Under the pieces are notes generated by a model, which was given only the letters and a program-made list of their open reading frames with translations, searched no databases and had not been told where the DNA came from. From Paracoccus salipaludis (GTDB lineage Bacteria; Pseudomonadota; Alphaproteobacteria; Rhodobacterales; Rhodobacteraceae): a stretch of 64,000 nt of DNA. Of this stretch, positions 35,961 to 43,624 are shown in pieces (position 1 is the stretch's first letter; each line of letters starts with the position of its first letter). Made by a program: the position numbers and the translations under genes. The stretch is taken from the NCBI RefSeq assembly GCF_002287065.1, contig NZ_NSJZ01000004.1, forward strand, positions 124,001-188,000. The letters are read 5' to 3'.

Positions 35961-36263
35961 TCACGACCCCGGCAGGATCAGCCCGCCCATCTGGATCGCC
36001 GTGTAGCGGAAGCCGAGGCCGGCGGTCATCACCGGATCCCCCTCGACCAGCCGCAGCGCGGCGGTCTCGCTGTCGGCCCAGACAAGGGCAAGGCCCCAGA
36101 CCCCGTCCGGGTCCAGCACCGGGCCGACCGCGATCGCCTGGCCTTCGTCGGCCATCGCCTGCCACCAGACCGCATGGCGCGACATGGCCCGCTCTTCGGC
36201 GGCGGTCGCGCCGTCGGGAAAGTCGGAACGGGGCGGATGAAGGCGCAAAAGGACGGCGGGCAT
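35961..36263 (-). CDS. YCII-related domain protein
   Basis: A 100-residue alpha/beta-barrel protein of the YciI/DGPF type (HAVWWQAMADEGQAIAVGPVLDPDGVWGLALVWADSETAALRLVEGDPVM). Function is unknown; relatives are small dimeric enzymes or binding proteins. ATG 36263 is preferred because AAGGGGG lies 7 nt upstream; an in-frame ATG at 36281 lacks a site. Confidence 0.75.
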   Translation of the reverse strand: MPAVLLRLHPPRSDFPDGATAAEERAMSRHAVWWQAMADEGQAIAVGPVLDPDGVWGLALVWADSETAALRLVEGDPVMTAGLGFRYTAIQMGGLILPGS

Positions 36264-36458
36264 CGGAAACCCCCTTGGCATCTTTGCGCGACTCTGCGCC
36301 CCTTCGCAGGCCCTGGCAAGCGCGGCGCGGCCCGCGTCCTCGGCAGGGGCCGCCCGCGCGGAAAGGTCCGTGACGGGGCATTGCCGTCATGCGGCCTTTC
36401 GTTGCAATCCGCCGCCCCGCCCCGCATATAGGCGGCGATCAGCGAAAGGCATCCGCCC

Positions 36459-37418
36459 ATGACCTATCTCGAGTTCGAAAAGCCGCTGTCCGACCTGGAA
36501 GGCAAGGCCGAGGAGCTGCGCGCCCTTGCCCGCAGGGGCGAGGGTGTCGATCTCGAGAAAGAGGCGGCGGCGCTGGACCGCAAGGCGCAGGACATGCTGC
36601 GCGACCTTTACCGCAACCTCGATCCCTGGCGGAAGACGCTGGTCGCGCGCCACCCTGACCGGCCGCATTGCAAGGATTATGTCGAAACGCTGTTCACCGA
36701 ATGGACGCCGCTGGCCGGTGACCGCACCTTCGGCGACGACCACGCGGTAATGGGCGGCCTTGCGCGCTTCCGCGACCAGGCCGTCGTGGTGATCGGGCAC
36801 GAGAAGGGCAACGACACCCGTTCCCGGATCCAGCGCAACTTCGGCATGGCCCGCCCCGAGGGCTATCGCAAGGCGATCCGGCTGATGGACATGGCCGACC
36901 GTTTCCGCCTGCCCGTGGTGACCCTGGTGGACACCCCCGGCGCCTATCCCGGCAAGGGCGCCGAGGAACGCGGGCAGTCCGAGGCCATCGCCCGCTCGAC
37001 CGAGAAATGCCTGCAGATCGGCGTGCCGCTGGTGTCGGTCATCATCGGCGAGGGCGGGTCCGGCGGCGCGGTGGCCTTTGCCACGGCCGACCGTGTCGCG
37101 ATGCTCGAGCATTCGATCTATTCGGTGATCTCGCCCGAAGGCTGCGCCTCGATCCTGTGGAAGGACGCCGAGAAGATGCGCGAGGCGGCCGAGGCATTGA
37201 AGCTGACCGCGCAGGACCTCAAAAAGCTGGGCGTCATCGATTCCATCATCCCCGAACCCCTGGGAGGTGCCCAGCGCGAGCGCGACGAAGCGATCCGCGC
37301 CGTCGGCGACGAGGTCGCGCGCCTGTTGAGCGAGCTGCAGGGCCGCAAGCCCGCCGAGCTGATCCGCGATCGGCGGCAGAAATATCTGGACATGGGCGCC
37401 CGCGGCCTGGCCGCCTGA
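36459..37418 (+). CDS. accA: Acetyl-CoA carboxylase carboxyltransferase alpha subunit
   Basis: A 319-residue subunit that with AccD transfers carboxyl from biotin to acetyl-CoA for fatty acid synthesis. It shows [56 protein letters not shown] and [15 protein letters not shown]. Monocistronic as far as visible. The 270 bp after it, up to fliP, hold no convincing gene or terminator. Confidence 0.97.
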   Translation: MTYLEFEKPLSDLEGKAEELRALARRGEGVDLEKEAAALDRKAQDMLRDLYRNLDPWRKTLVARHPDRPHCKDYVETLFTEWTPLAGDRTFGDDHAVMGGLARFRDQAVVVIGHEKGNDTRSRIQRNFGMARPEGYRKAIRLMDMADRFRLPVVTLVDTPGAYPGKGAEERGQSEAIARSTEKCLQIGVPLVSVIIGEGGSGGAVAFATADRVAMLEHSIYSVISPEGCASILWKDAEKMREAAEALKLTAQDLKKLGVIDSIIPEPLGGAQRERDEAIRAVGDEVARLLSELQGRKPAELIRDRRQKYLDMGARGLAA

Positions 37419-37688
37419 GCGGCGGGTCGAGGAAGCGCGGGCAGGCCGAAGGCCCCGCGCCGCGCCCCTCGTCCTCTGCGGGCCGGCATGAAACCCGCAG
37501 GCTCGGTGGTCCCGTCACGGCGTGCGGCCTTCGCCGGCCCTGGTTGGCAGGATCAGTGCGCGACCTGACTTTCAGTTCCAGACCAACTCGGCTCGCCATT
37601 CCGGCATCCGGCCACTCCGGCACCTGCCCCACCTGCGGGTTCGAGGCCCCCAAGGCCTCGTGCCGGAGGCTCGTGCCTCACGGGGGCA

Positions 37689-38630
37689 TCATCCTCCACC
37701 CTGGTAGCCCCGCACCAGCGCTGCGGCGATCAGCCCCCAGCCATCGACCGCCACGAAGAAGGCCAGCTTGAACGGTAGCGCCACAACCGTGGGCGGCACC
37801 ATCATCATCCCCATCGACATCAGGATCGCCGAGACGACCAGGTCGATGATCAGGAAAGGCAGCGAGACAAGAAAGCCGATGGCAAAGGCGCGCTCGATCT
37901 CGGTCAGCATGAAGGCCGGCACAAGAAGCGACAGCGGCGCCGTCCCGGGGTCCGGCACGTCGCCCTGATCTGCGTCCGGCGCGCCCAGTTCCGGCTGCAA
38001 GGTTTCGGGGCGCGGCGCCACCTCGGCCAAGGCGGCCATCGTGTCCAGGTCGGTGCGTTCGGACATGAAGCGGCGGAAGGGCTCGATCCCCCGTTCAAAG
38101 GCGATGTCCAGCGCGATGTCGCCGCGCGTCAGCGGCGCTCCCGCGACATTCCAGGCGTCCCGCAGCACCGGGTCCATGACATACCAGCTGAGAAACAGGG
38201 CGAGGCTGACGATCAACATGTTGGGTGGCGACTGCTGCAGCCCGATCGCCTGGCGCATGATCGACAGCACCGTGACGACAAAGGGAAAGCAGGTCACCAT
38301 GATCGCAAACCCGGGCGCGAGCGACAGCAGCGTAAGCCCCGCCACGAGGATCACGGCATTCTGGCTGACCCCGCCTGCAGCCTGCGCGGCAAGGCCCGCA
38401 AGATCCTGTGCCGCCGCGCTGTCCGGCAGGGTTGCGGCCAGGGCGCAAAGGATCGTCCCGGCAATCCGGCCAAGCCGGGGGAAGGGGCTGGTCCTTCCGG
38501 GCTCCGGCACGCTCCCTGTCGGGCCGGTTGCGCGCTCGCAGCAGCGCTCCGGCATGATCGCCACGGCAACTCGCTGCCTTTCCCCGCGCCCCGCGCAGCC
38601 CGGAGCGCCTCGGCCGTGCTTTGCCGTCAT
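37689..38630 (-). CDS. fliP: Flagellar export gate protein FliP
   Basis: Core membrane component of the flagellar type III export gate (FliPQR). It has TCFPFVVTVLSIMRQAIGLQQSPPNMLIVSLALFLSWYVM and the C-terminal helices IGFLVSLPFLIIDLVVSAILMSMGMMMVPP. ATG 38630 overlaps the fliN stop (ATGA) and gives 313 residues. That places about 55 residues before the cleavable signal-like helix (IAGTILCALAATLPDSAAA), so ATG 38555 is a real alternative. Last of the leftward fliF-fliH-fliN-fliP operon. Confidence 0.92.
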   Translation of the reverse strand: MTAKHGRGAPGCAGRGERQRVAVAIMPERCCERATGPTGSVPEPGRTSPFPRLGRIAGTILCALAATLPDSAAAQDLAGLAAQAAGGVSQNAVILVAGLTLLSLAPGFAIMVTCFPFVVTVLSIMRQAIGLQQSPPNMLIVSLALFLSWYVMDPVLRDAWNVAGAPLTRGDIALDIAFERGIEPFRRFMSERTDLDTMAALAEVAPRPETLQPELGAPDADQGDVPDPGTAPLSLLVPAFMLTEIERAFAIGFLVSLPFLIIDLVVSAILMSMGMMMVPPTVVALPFKLAFFVAVDGWGLIAAALVRGYQGGG

Positions 38631-38878
38631 GGGGCCGCCGGGCCCAGGATGCGCACGGCCAGACGGCCTTCGCCGCCATGCTCGACAAGCTCGCCACGGG
38701 CGACCACCTTGTCGCCGATGCAGATCTCGACCCCGTCCGCCGCGTCCTGGTCCAGCGGCAGCACGTCCTCGGCCTGCAGCCGGGCGAGGTCGGCCACCGA
38801 CATCCGGGTGCGGCCGATGCGGATCGCGATCTCGACCTGGATCTGTTCGGTCGGGATCAGGCTTTGTGCCAACTCCAT
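38627..38878 (-). CDS. fliN: Flagellar motor switch protein FliN (short form)
   Basis: An 83-residue protein consisting of a single SpoA domain (VEIAIRIGRTRMSVADLARLQAEDVLPLD...VEICIGDKVVARGELVEHGG). It builds the lower C-ring with FliG and FliM. It lacks the acidic N-terminal extension found in many FliN proteins. It starts 1 bp after the fliH stop and overlaps fliP by ATGA. Confidence 0.9.
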   Translation of the reverse strand: MELAQSLIPTEQIQVEIAIRIGRTRMSVADLARLQAEDVLPLDQDAADGVEICIGDKVVARGELVEHGGEGRLAVRILGPAAP

Positions 38879-38879
38879 G

Positions 38880-39440
38880 TCACTCCATCTCCATCATTTC
38901 GCAGACGAGGTCGCGCAACTGCCCGGCCGCCTGCGCGACACTCCAGGTTGCAAGCCCTCCCAGCATCTCGGCCTCGACGGTGCCCTCCGGGCCCGAGGGG
39001 TCGATCCCGATCGCCTCGATTCCCGTGGCTGCAAGGCAGGCGGAAACGAAAGCCGCCATGTCCGGACCGCAGCGGATCGTCGCGGCAAGCGGCGTGACCG
39101 AGGCCGCGAGCTGCCGCAGTTCGGCCAGCAGCGCCGCTTCCAGCCGTCCGCGTGCCACCGCGGGGATGATCCCGTCCAGAAGCGCCCCGATCAGCGGCGC
39201 GATCGCGTGCAACTGGTCCTCAGCCGAGGCGGCCCGTGCGGCGCTTTCGGCCGCCAGCCGTTCGGACAGTGCGACCAGGGCGCCGCAGATCTGGCCAAGG
39301 CGCTGCGCCTCGGCCTCCTGCCGGCCTTGGGCCAACCCTTCGGCGAAGGCGGCCTCCAGGTCGGACTGGGCGAAGACGGGAGGCGGCGCAGGCTTCTCGG
39401 CGCCAAGGTCGAAGCGTTCCAGCTGAAGGAGAGCGCCCAT
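38880..39440 (-). CDS. fliH: FliH-like flagellar export ATPase regulator
   Basis: A 186-residue soluble protein with a helical, Ala/Glu/Gln-rich middle (about 25-75) and a C-terminal globular part. Identity is inferred mainly from position between fliF and fliN and from the helical architecture; sequence similarity to enteric FliH is weak by eye. FliH links the FliI ATPase to the C-ring. The fliF stop overlaps its start by one base. FliI is not in the window. Confidence 0.65.
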   Translation of the reverse strand: MGALLQLERFDLGAEKPAPPPVFAQSDLEAAFAEGLAQGRQEAEAQRLGQICGALVALSERLAAESAARAASAEDQLHAIAPLIGALLDGIIPAVARGRLEAALLAELRQLAASVTPLAATIRCGPDMAAFVSACLAATGIEAIGIDPSGPEGTVEAEMLGGLATWSVAQAAGQLRDLVCEMMEME

Positions 39441-41020
39441 CAGGCTTCCTCCTTCTGGCCGATCCAGCCCGACAGGATGCGCATGCTTTCGTCCTGCCGT
39501 TCGCGCATCAGCTCGCGCAGGCGCGCCACGGGATCGGGAAGCGCCGCGGGCGGGGTGACTTCGAACTCAGGAGTTGTGTCCACCAAGCCTGACAGTCCCG
39601 CCGCAGGAGCGGCTTCGGGCGGCGCCAGGGCCGGCGCCAGGATCTCGGCCGTCCCTGCGCCCGAGCCGTCCAGCAAGGCTTGCTCGGCCCTGGCGGAACG
39701 TCCCCGCAGGACCGGGCGCATCACCACCAGCGCCACGGCCAGCGCGAAGAACCCGATCAGCGCCAGCCGGGCAAGGTCGTTCAGCGGCAGCTGCGCCAGC
39801 AGCCCGCGGGGCTCGGCCGCCGTGCCCTCGGCGCCCAGGGCCGAGAAGGGCAGCGACTTGACGGTGATGACGTCGCCCCGTGCCTCGTCGAAGCCCACGG
39901 CCGAGGCGACAAGCTCGCGCAGCGCCTCAAGCTCGGGCTCGCTGCGGGGGACGAGCGCCTCGGTGCCGTCGGCGGCCTTCTCGACCGTGCCGTTCACCAG
40001 CACGGCCACCGTCAGCCGCCGCGTCGCGCCGGGCTGGCGCAGGACCTCGCGCGTGACGCGGCTCACCTCATAGTTCTGGCGCTGCCGGGTTTCGGAGCTG
40101 GACGTCCGGCTCTGCTCGCCCTGCGCGCCCGTTCCCTCGGGCAGGTTCGAGGAGGCCGTGACCGCCGCCTGCTCGCCGTTGGTGGACTGGTCGGTCGTTT
40201 CCTCGTTCTCCTGCGAGACCAGGGCGCGGGCATTGGGATCGAAGGTCTGCTCGGACAGCTGCTCGGTCTCGGTCACGAGGTCGAGGTTCAGTTCCACGAT
40301 CGCGTTGCCGGGGCCGACATGGGGTTCCAGGATGCGCTCGACGTTGCGCTTCATCTCGGCCGCGCGGTCGGTGGCGACGGTTTCCTCGCCGGTCGAGACG
40401 ATGCCGCGCGCGCTGTCGATCACCTTGACCCGCTCGGGTTCAAGGCCCGGCACCGCCGAGGACACCAGGAACTGCAGCGACTGCGCCTGCCTGGCGTCCA
40501 GGGCCTCCCCGTTCATGGTCACCGTCACCGAGGCTGCACCGCCCGCGTCCCGCCGGTAACCCCGCGTCGAGGGCGGCGCGACATGCACCCGCGCCGCCTT
40601 GACGCCCGGAACCGTCAGGATCGTCCGGGCAAGCTCGCCTTCCTTTGCGCGCCAGTAAGCCGCGTCGAACATCTGCGAGGTCGTGCCGAAGCCCGACATG
40701 CCGTCCAGGATCTCGTAACCCGCGCCACCCGCCGAGGGCAGGCCCATACCTGCCAGCGTCATCCGCAGCCGGTCGCGCTCGGCTTCGGCGACCCAGATCG
40801 CGTCGCCGCGGATTTCGGACGGAACGCCGGTCTTGTCGAGCTCGGCCATCACCTCGCCCGCCCGCGCCGGATCAAGGCCGGAATACAGCAGCGCCATCGG
40901 CGTCCGGCTGGCCAACCAGGCAAAACCTGCGACCGCCAGGAAGGTCAGCAGGAACGCCGCCCCGATCAGCTGCTTCTGGCTGCTGCTGCGGTCGTCCCAG
41001 TATTCGGCAAGCTTCTGCAT
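39440..41020 (-). CDS. fliF: Flagellar MS-ring protein FliF
   Basis: A 526-residue inner-membrane ring protein. TM1 is near 18-42 (LIGAAFLLTFLAVAGFAWLA) and TM2 near 410-430 (LARLALIGFFALAVALVVM). Periplasmic ring-building domains are typical (ALLYSGLDPARAGEVMAELDKTGVP, VKAARVHVAPPSTRGYRRD). The cytoplasmic C-terminus (PVARLRELMRERQDESMRILSGWI) contacts FliG. First gene of the leftward operon, driven from the divergent region at 41.02-41.13 kb. Confidence 0.95.
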   Translation of the reverse strand: MQKLAEYWDDRSSSQKQLIGAAFLLTFLAVAGFAWLASRTPMALLYSGLDPARAGEVMAELDKTGVPSEIRGDAIWVAEAERDRLRMTLAGMGLPSAGGAGYEILDGMSGFGTTSQMFDAAYWRAKEGELARTILTVPGVKAARVHVAPPSTRGYRRDAGGAASVTVTMNGEALDARQAQSLQFLVSSAVPGLEPERVKVIDSARGIVSTGEETVATDRAAEMKRNVERILEPHVGPGNAIVELNLDLVTETEQLSEQTFDPNARALVSQENEETTDQSTNGEQAAVTASSNLPEGTGAQGEQSRTSSSETRQRQNYEVSRVTREVLRQPGATRRLTVAVLVNGTVEKAADGTEALVPRSEPELEALRELVASAVGFDEARGDVITVKSLPFSALGAEGTAAEPRGLLAQLPLNDLARLALIGFFALAVALVVMRPVLRGRSARAEQALLDGSGAGTAEILAPALAPPEAAPAAGLSGLVDTTPEFEVTPPAALPDPVARLRELMRERQDESMRILSGWIGQKEEA

Positions 41021-41075
41021 TCCGCCCTCTCGAATCGTTCTCGAATCGACGGAACCGGTGATGGCACGGGGCCGA

Positions 41076-41090
41076 TTAAGATTTGGTTAG
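41076..41090 (+). promoter_or_regulatory. CtrA-like box in the fliF/fliL divergent promoter region
   Basis: TTAA-GATTTGG-TTAG, one base off the TTAA-N7-TTAA consensus. It is about 55 bp upstream of fliF and 41 bp upstream of fliL in a 111-bp intergenic region, so one site could control both flagellar operons. CtrA controls motility in many Rhodobacterales. I could not assign -35/-10 or sigma-28/sigma-54 elements with confidence. Confidence 0.45.
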
Positions 41091-41131
41091 CCCCCTGCTG
41101 CTACTCCGGTCCCATCAGGACGGAGAATCAG

Positions 41132-41614
41132 ATGACGGACATCAGCGAACCGCTTGACGCGCCCCCCCCAAGGCCGCTGCTGAAGCGGCTGCTTCCGGTG
41201 CTGCTGCCCGTTCTGGCGCTGGCCGCGGGACTGGGCTCGACCGTCACCGGTCTCTGGTCGCCGCTTTCGATGCTGCGCCCGGCCGCGCCCGCCCCGATGG
41301 AAGCGCAACAGCCTGCGGCCGCGACCTTTCTCGACGTGCCCCGCCTTGTGCTGACGCTGCCGGGCGAGCGGACACAGACCCTGGCGCTGGCCATCACGCT
41401 CGAGGTCGAACCCGCATCTCTTTCTCAGGCGCGCATGCTGATGCCGCGCATCACCGACAGCTACAACGGCTTCCTGTCGCAGATCGACGCGGCCGCCTTC
41501 AGCCGGCGCGGCATCCTGGAAATCCTGCGGGGAGAACTGGCGACCCGCACCCGCTTCATCCTGGGCGACACGGCGCTCCGGGACCTTCTCATCACCGAGT
41601 TCCGCATCCAATGA
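41132..41614 (+). CDS. fliL: Flagellar basal body-associated protein FliL
   Basis: A 160-residue single-pass inner-membrane protein. The cytoplasmic tail is followed by a TM helix (about 18-36) and a periplasmic FliL domain ending ILRGELATRTRFILGDTALRDLLITEFRIQ. FliL rings surround and stabilise the MotAB stator. It heads the rightward operon and overlaps the next gene by ATGA. Confidence 0.88.
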   Translation: MTDISEPLDAPPPRPLLKRLLPVLLPVLALAAGLGSTVTGLWSPLSMLRPAAPAPMEAQQPAAATFLDVPRLVLTLPGERTQTLALAITLEVEPASLSQARMLMPRITDSYNGFLSQIDAAAFSRRGILEILRGELATRTRFILGDTALRDLLITEFRIQ

Positions 41615-41952
41615 CCCTTTCCCTCATCCTGCAAGGCGCGCTGGTGGTCGCGGGGCTGGCCGTGGCCGGGTTCTGCCACCTGCTCGCGCGACGGCTGCGC
41701 AAGCTGAACGACCTGGAAACCGGCCTCGGCGGCGCGATCGCCGTCATGGCGGCCGAGATCGCACGGCTGGAGGCCGCGCTGGCCGCCGCCCAGGCGGGCG
41801 CCACCACAGCGACCGACGGTCTTGCGCGCGAGATCGAGAAGGCCAAGTCCGAACGCGCCTATTGGGCGCTGCAGCAGCAGTTCCTGCCGCAGGCGGCGGC
41901 GCCGGCCCGTCCGCTGCGCCGCCGGCGCCTCAAGGAGGCCGGCCATGCCTGA
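41611..41952 (+). CDS. Uncharacterised flagellar-operon membrane protein
   Basis: A 113-residue protein I do not recognise. One N-terminal membrane helix (about 4-22) is followed by an Ala/Glu-rich predicted coiled coil (LNDLETGLGGAIAVMAAEIARLEAALAAAQ) and a basic tail (PLRRRRLKE). It is translationally coupled to fliL (ATGA) and overlaps motE by 8 bp, so it almost certainly acts in motor assembly or export. Single-pass plus coiled-coil layout resembles stator or export accessory factors. Confidence 0.7.
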   Translation: MTLSLILQGALVVAGLAVAGFCHLLARRLRKLNDLETGLGGAIAVMAAEIARLEAALAAAQAGATTATDGLAREIEKAKSERAYWALQQQFLPQAAAPARPLRRRRLKEAGHA

Positions 41953-42484
41953 CCGCATCTTCTGGACGGGCGGCGCCATCGCGCTGGTTGCGGCTCTGGC
42001 CATCGCGCAGGGCGACCGGCTTGCCCGCCTGCTGACCGCCGAGGCCGCCCCGACCGGGCTGCTCGACGGCTGCACCGACGTCCCCGAGGCCGTGGCCCTA
42101 GCCGAGACGCTGCGGCTGCGCGGCATCGCCGTGGACCGGGCGCTGGCCGACCTTGCCCGCCGCAAGGAGGAGATCGCCGCCGCCGAGGCGCAGATCGTCT
42201 CGCGCCTGACCGCGCTGAAGAAGGCCAAGGCCGCACTGGGCGAGACCAGGGCCGGTCGGGACGCGGGCCGCAACGAAGGGATCGAGCGGCTGATCGCTGT
42301 CTACGACGCTATGAAACCTGCCGAGGCCGCGACGATCATCGCGACCCTGCCACCCGATTTCGCGGCCGAAATCCTGACGCGCGTCCAGCCCGACGCGGGC
42401 GCGCGCATCATTTCCCAGATCGACCCGGGGCAGGCCGCGGTCCTGACCGCTCACATGGGCGCGCGCCGCCTGACCGGAGACTGA
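41945..42484 (+). CDS. motE: MotE-like protein with MgtE N-type domain
   Basis: A 179-residue protein: N-terminal signal/membrane segment (about 6-22), a central helical region (about 60-100), and a C-terminal MgtE-N-like domain. The last holds YDAMKPAEAATIIATLPPDFAAEILTRVQPDAGARIISQIDPGQAAVL. This matches MotE, a periplasmic chaperone for motor proteins in rhizobia, and related flagellar-locus proteins. motA starts 5 bp downstream. MotC, the rhizobial partner, is not visible here. Confidence 0.75.
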   Translation: MPDRIFWTGGAIALVAALAIAQGDRLARLLTAEAAPTGLLDGCTDVPEAVALAETLRLRGIAVDRALADLARRKEEIAAAEAQIVSRLTALKKAKAALGETRAGRDAGRNEGIERLIAVYDAMKPAEAATIIATLPPDFAAEILTRVQPDAGARIISQIDPGQAAVLTAHMGARRLTGD

Positions 42485-42488
42485 GCCC

Positions 42489-43355
42489 ATGTTCGGCATC
42501 ATCGGCATCGTCCTTACCTTCGCCATGGTCTTCGGCGGCTACATCCTCGCCGGCGGCAAGATGGCCGTGATCACCCATTCGCTGCCCTTCGAGATGATGA
42601 TGATCGGCGGCGCGGCGGTGGGATCCTACCTGCTGTCGAACGACGGCGCGACGCTCAAGCACACGGTCCCCGGCATCCTCCGCGCCTTCAAGGGGCCGCG
42701 CTGGCACGAGGCGGACAACACGCAGATGCTGTGCCTGCTGTTCCAGCTGCTCAAGCTCGCGCGCTCGAACCCCGTCGCGCTGGAGGAGCATGTCGAGAAC
42801 CCGCACGGCTCCGCGATCTTCCAGGCCTATCCCGCGATCCTCGCCGACGGGAACGCGGTGACGCTGATCACCGACACGCTCCGCTCGGCCAGCCTCAACT
42901 ACGATGACCCCTATCAGGTCGAGGACATGCTGGCCCGCCGCATCGCCCTGATGAAGGAGGAGGCGATGCATGTCCCGCACGCGCTGCAGAACATGGCCGA
43001 TGCCCTGCCCGCCCTGGGGATCGTCGCGGCCGTTCTGGGCGTGATCAAGACCATGGGCGCGATCGACCAGCCGCCCGAGGTGCTGGGCGGCATGATCGGC
43101 GGCGCGCTCGTCGGCACCTTCTTGGGCGTGTTCCTCGCCTACGGGCTGGTCGCGCCCCTGTCGCAGCGGCTGGCCGCGGTGATGAAGCAGGACCTCGCCT
43201 TCTACGAGGTCATCAAGTCGGTGCTGATCGCGGGCCTGCACCAGCACGCCACGAACCTCTGCGTCGAGGTGGGCCGCCAAGCCGCGCCCGAGCACCTGCG
43301 CCCGAGCTTCACCGAGGTCGAAAGCGCGCTGCGCGAGATGAAGAAGGCCGCATGA
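42489..43355 (+). CDS. motA: Flagellar motor stator protein MotA
   Basis: A 288-residue stator subunit with four membrane helices: residues about 4-22, 31-48, 170-190 and 200-222. ALPALGIVAAVLGVIKTMGAIDQPPEVLGGMIGGALVGTFLGVFLAYG is the proton-path region. The cytoplasmic loop contacts FliG. MotB is not adjacent, so the partner must lie elsewhere. It overlaps the following small gene by ATGA. Confidence 0.95.
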   Translation: MFGIIGIVLTFAMVFGGYILAGGKMAVITHSLPFEMMMIGGAAVGSYLLSNDGATLKHTVPGILRAFKGPRWHEADNTQMLCLLFQLLKLARSNPVALEEHVENPHGSAIFQAYPAILADGNAVTLITDTLRSASLNYDDPYQVEDMLARRIALMKEEAMHVPHALQNMADALPALGIVAAVLGVIKTMGAIDQPPEVLGGMIGGALVGTFLGVFLAYGLVAPLSQRLAAVMKQDLAFYEVIKSVLIAGLHQHATNLCVEVGRQAAPEHLRPSFTEVESALREMKKAA

Positions 43356-43624
43356 TGCTGGCGGCCCTTGCCCTTGCCGCCGCCCAGGCGCTCAGCCCCG
43401 CCGCGACCGCCTTTGTCGATGACGCGACCGCGCGCCTGCTGGCCGGAGAGGAGCTTGCCCCCGACTTTCCCGTCCGGTTGCAGGCCCTGCCCCCCGACCA
43501 GCGGCTGATGGTGATCGTCTACCTGCGCCGCGCGGGCTTCCTGTCCGACGTGGTGATGCCGGTGGACTGGGTGATCTCGCCCGCCAGCCCCGCCCTCGAG
43601 CCCGAGCCCGAGGACCACGAATGA
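43352..43624 (+). CDS. Small uncharacterised secreted or periplasmic protein in the flagellar operon
   Basis: A 90-residue protein not recognised. It has a hydrophobic, signal-like N-terminus (MMLAALALAAAQALSPAATA), a middle segment (RLQALPPDQRLMVIVYLRRAGFL) and an acidic tail (EPEPEDHE). It sits between motA and flhA with ATGA overlaps on both sides, so expression is tied to the stator and the export gate. A role in stator or rod export is conceivable but unproven. Confidence 0.65.
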   Translation: MMLAALALAAAQALSPAATAFVDDATARLLAGEELAPDFPVRLQALPPDQRLMVIVYLRRAGFLSDVVMPVDWVISPASPALEPEPEDHE

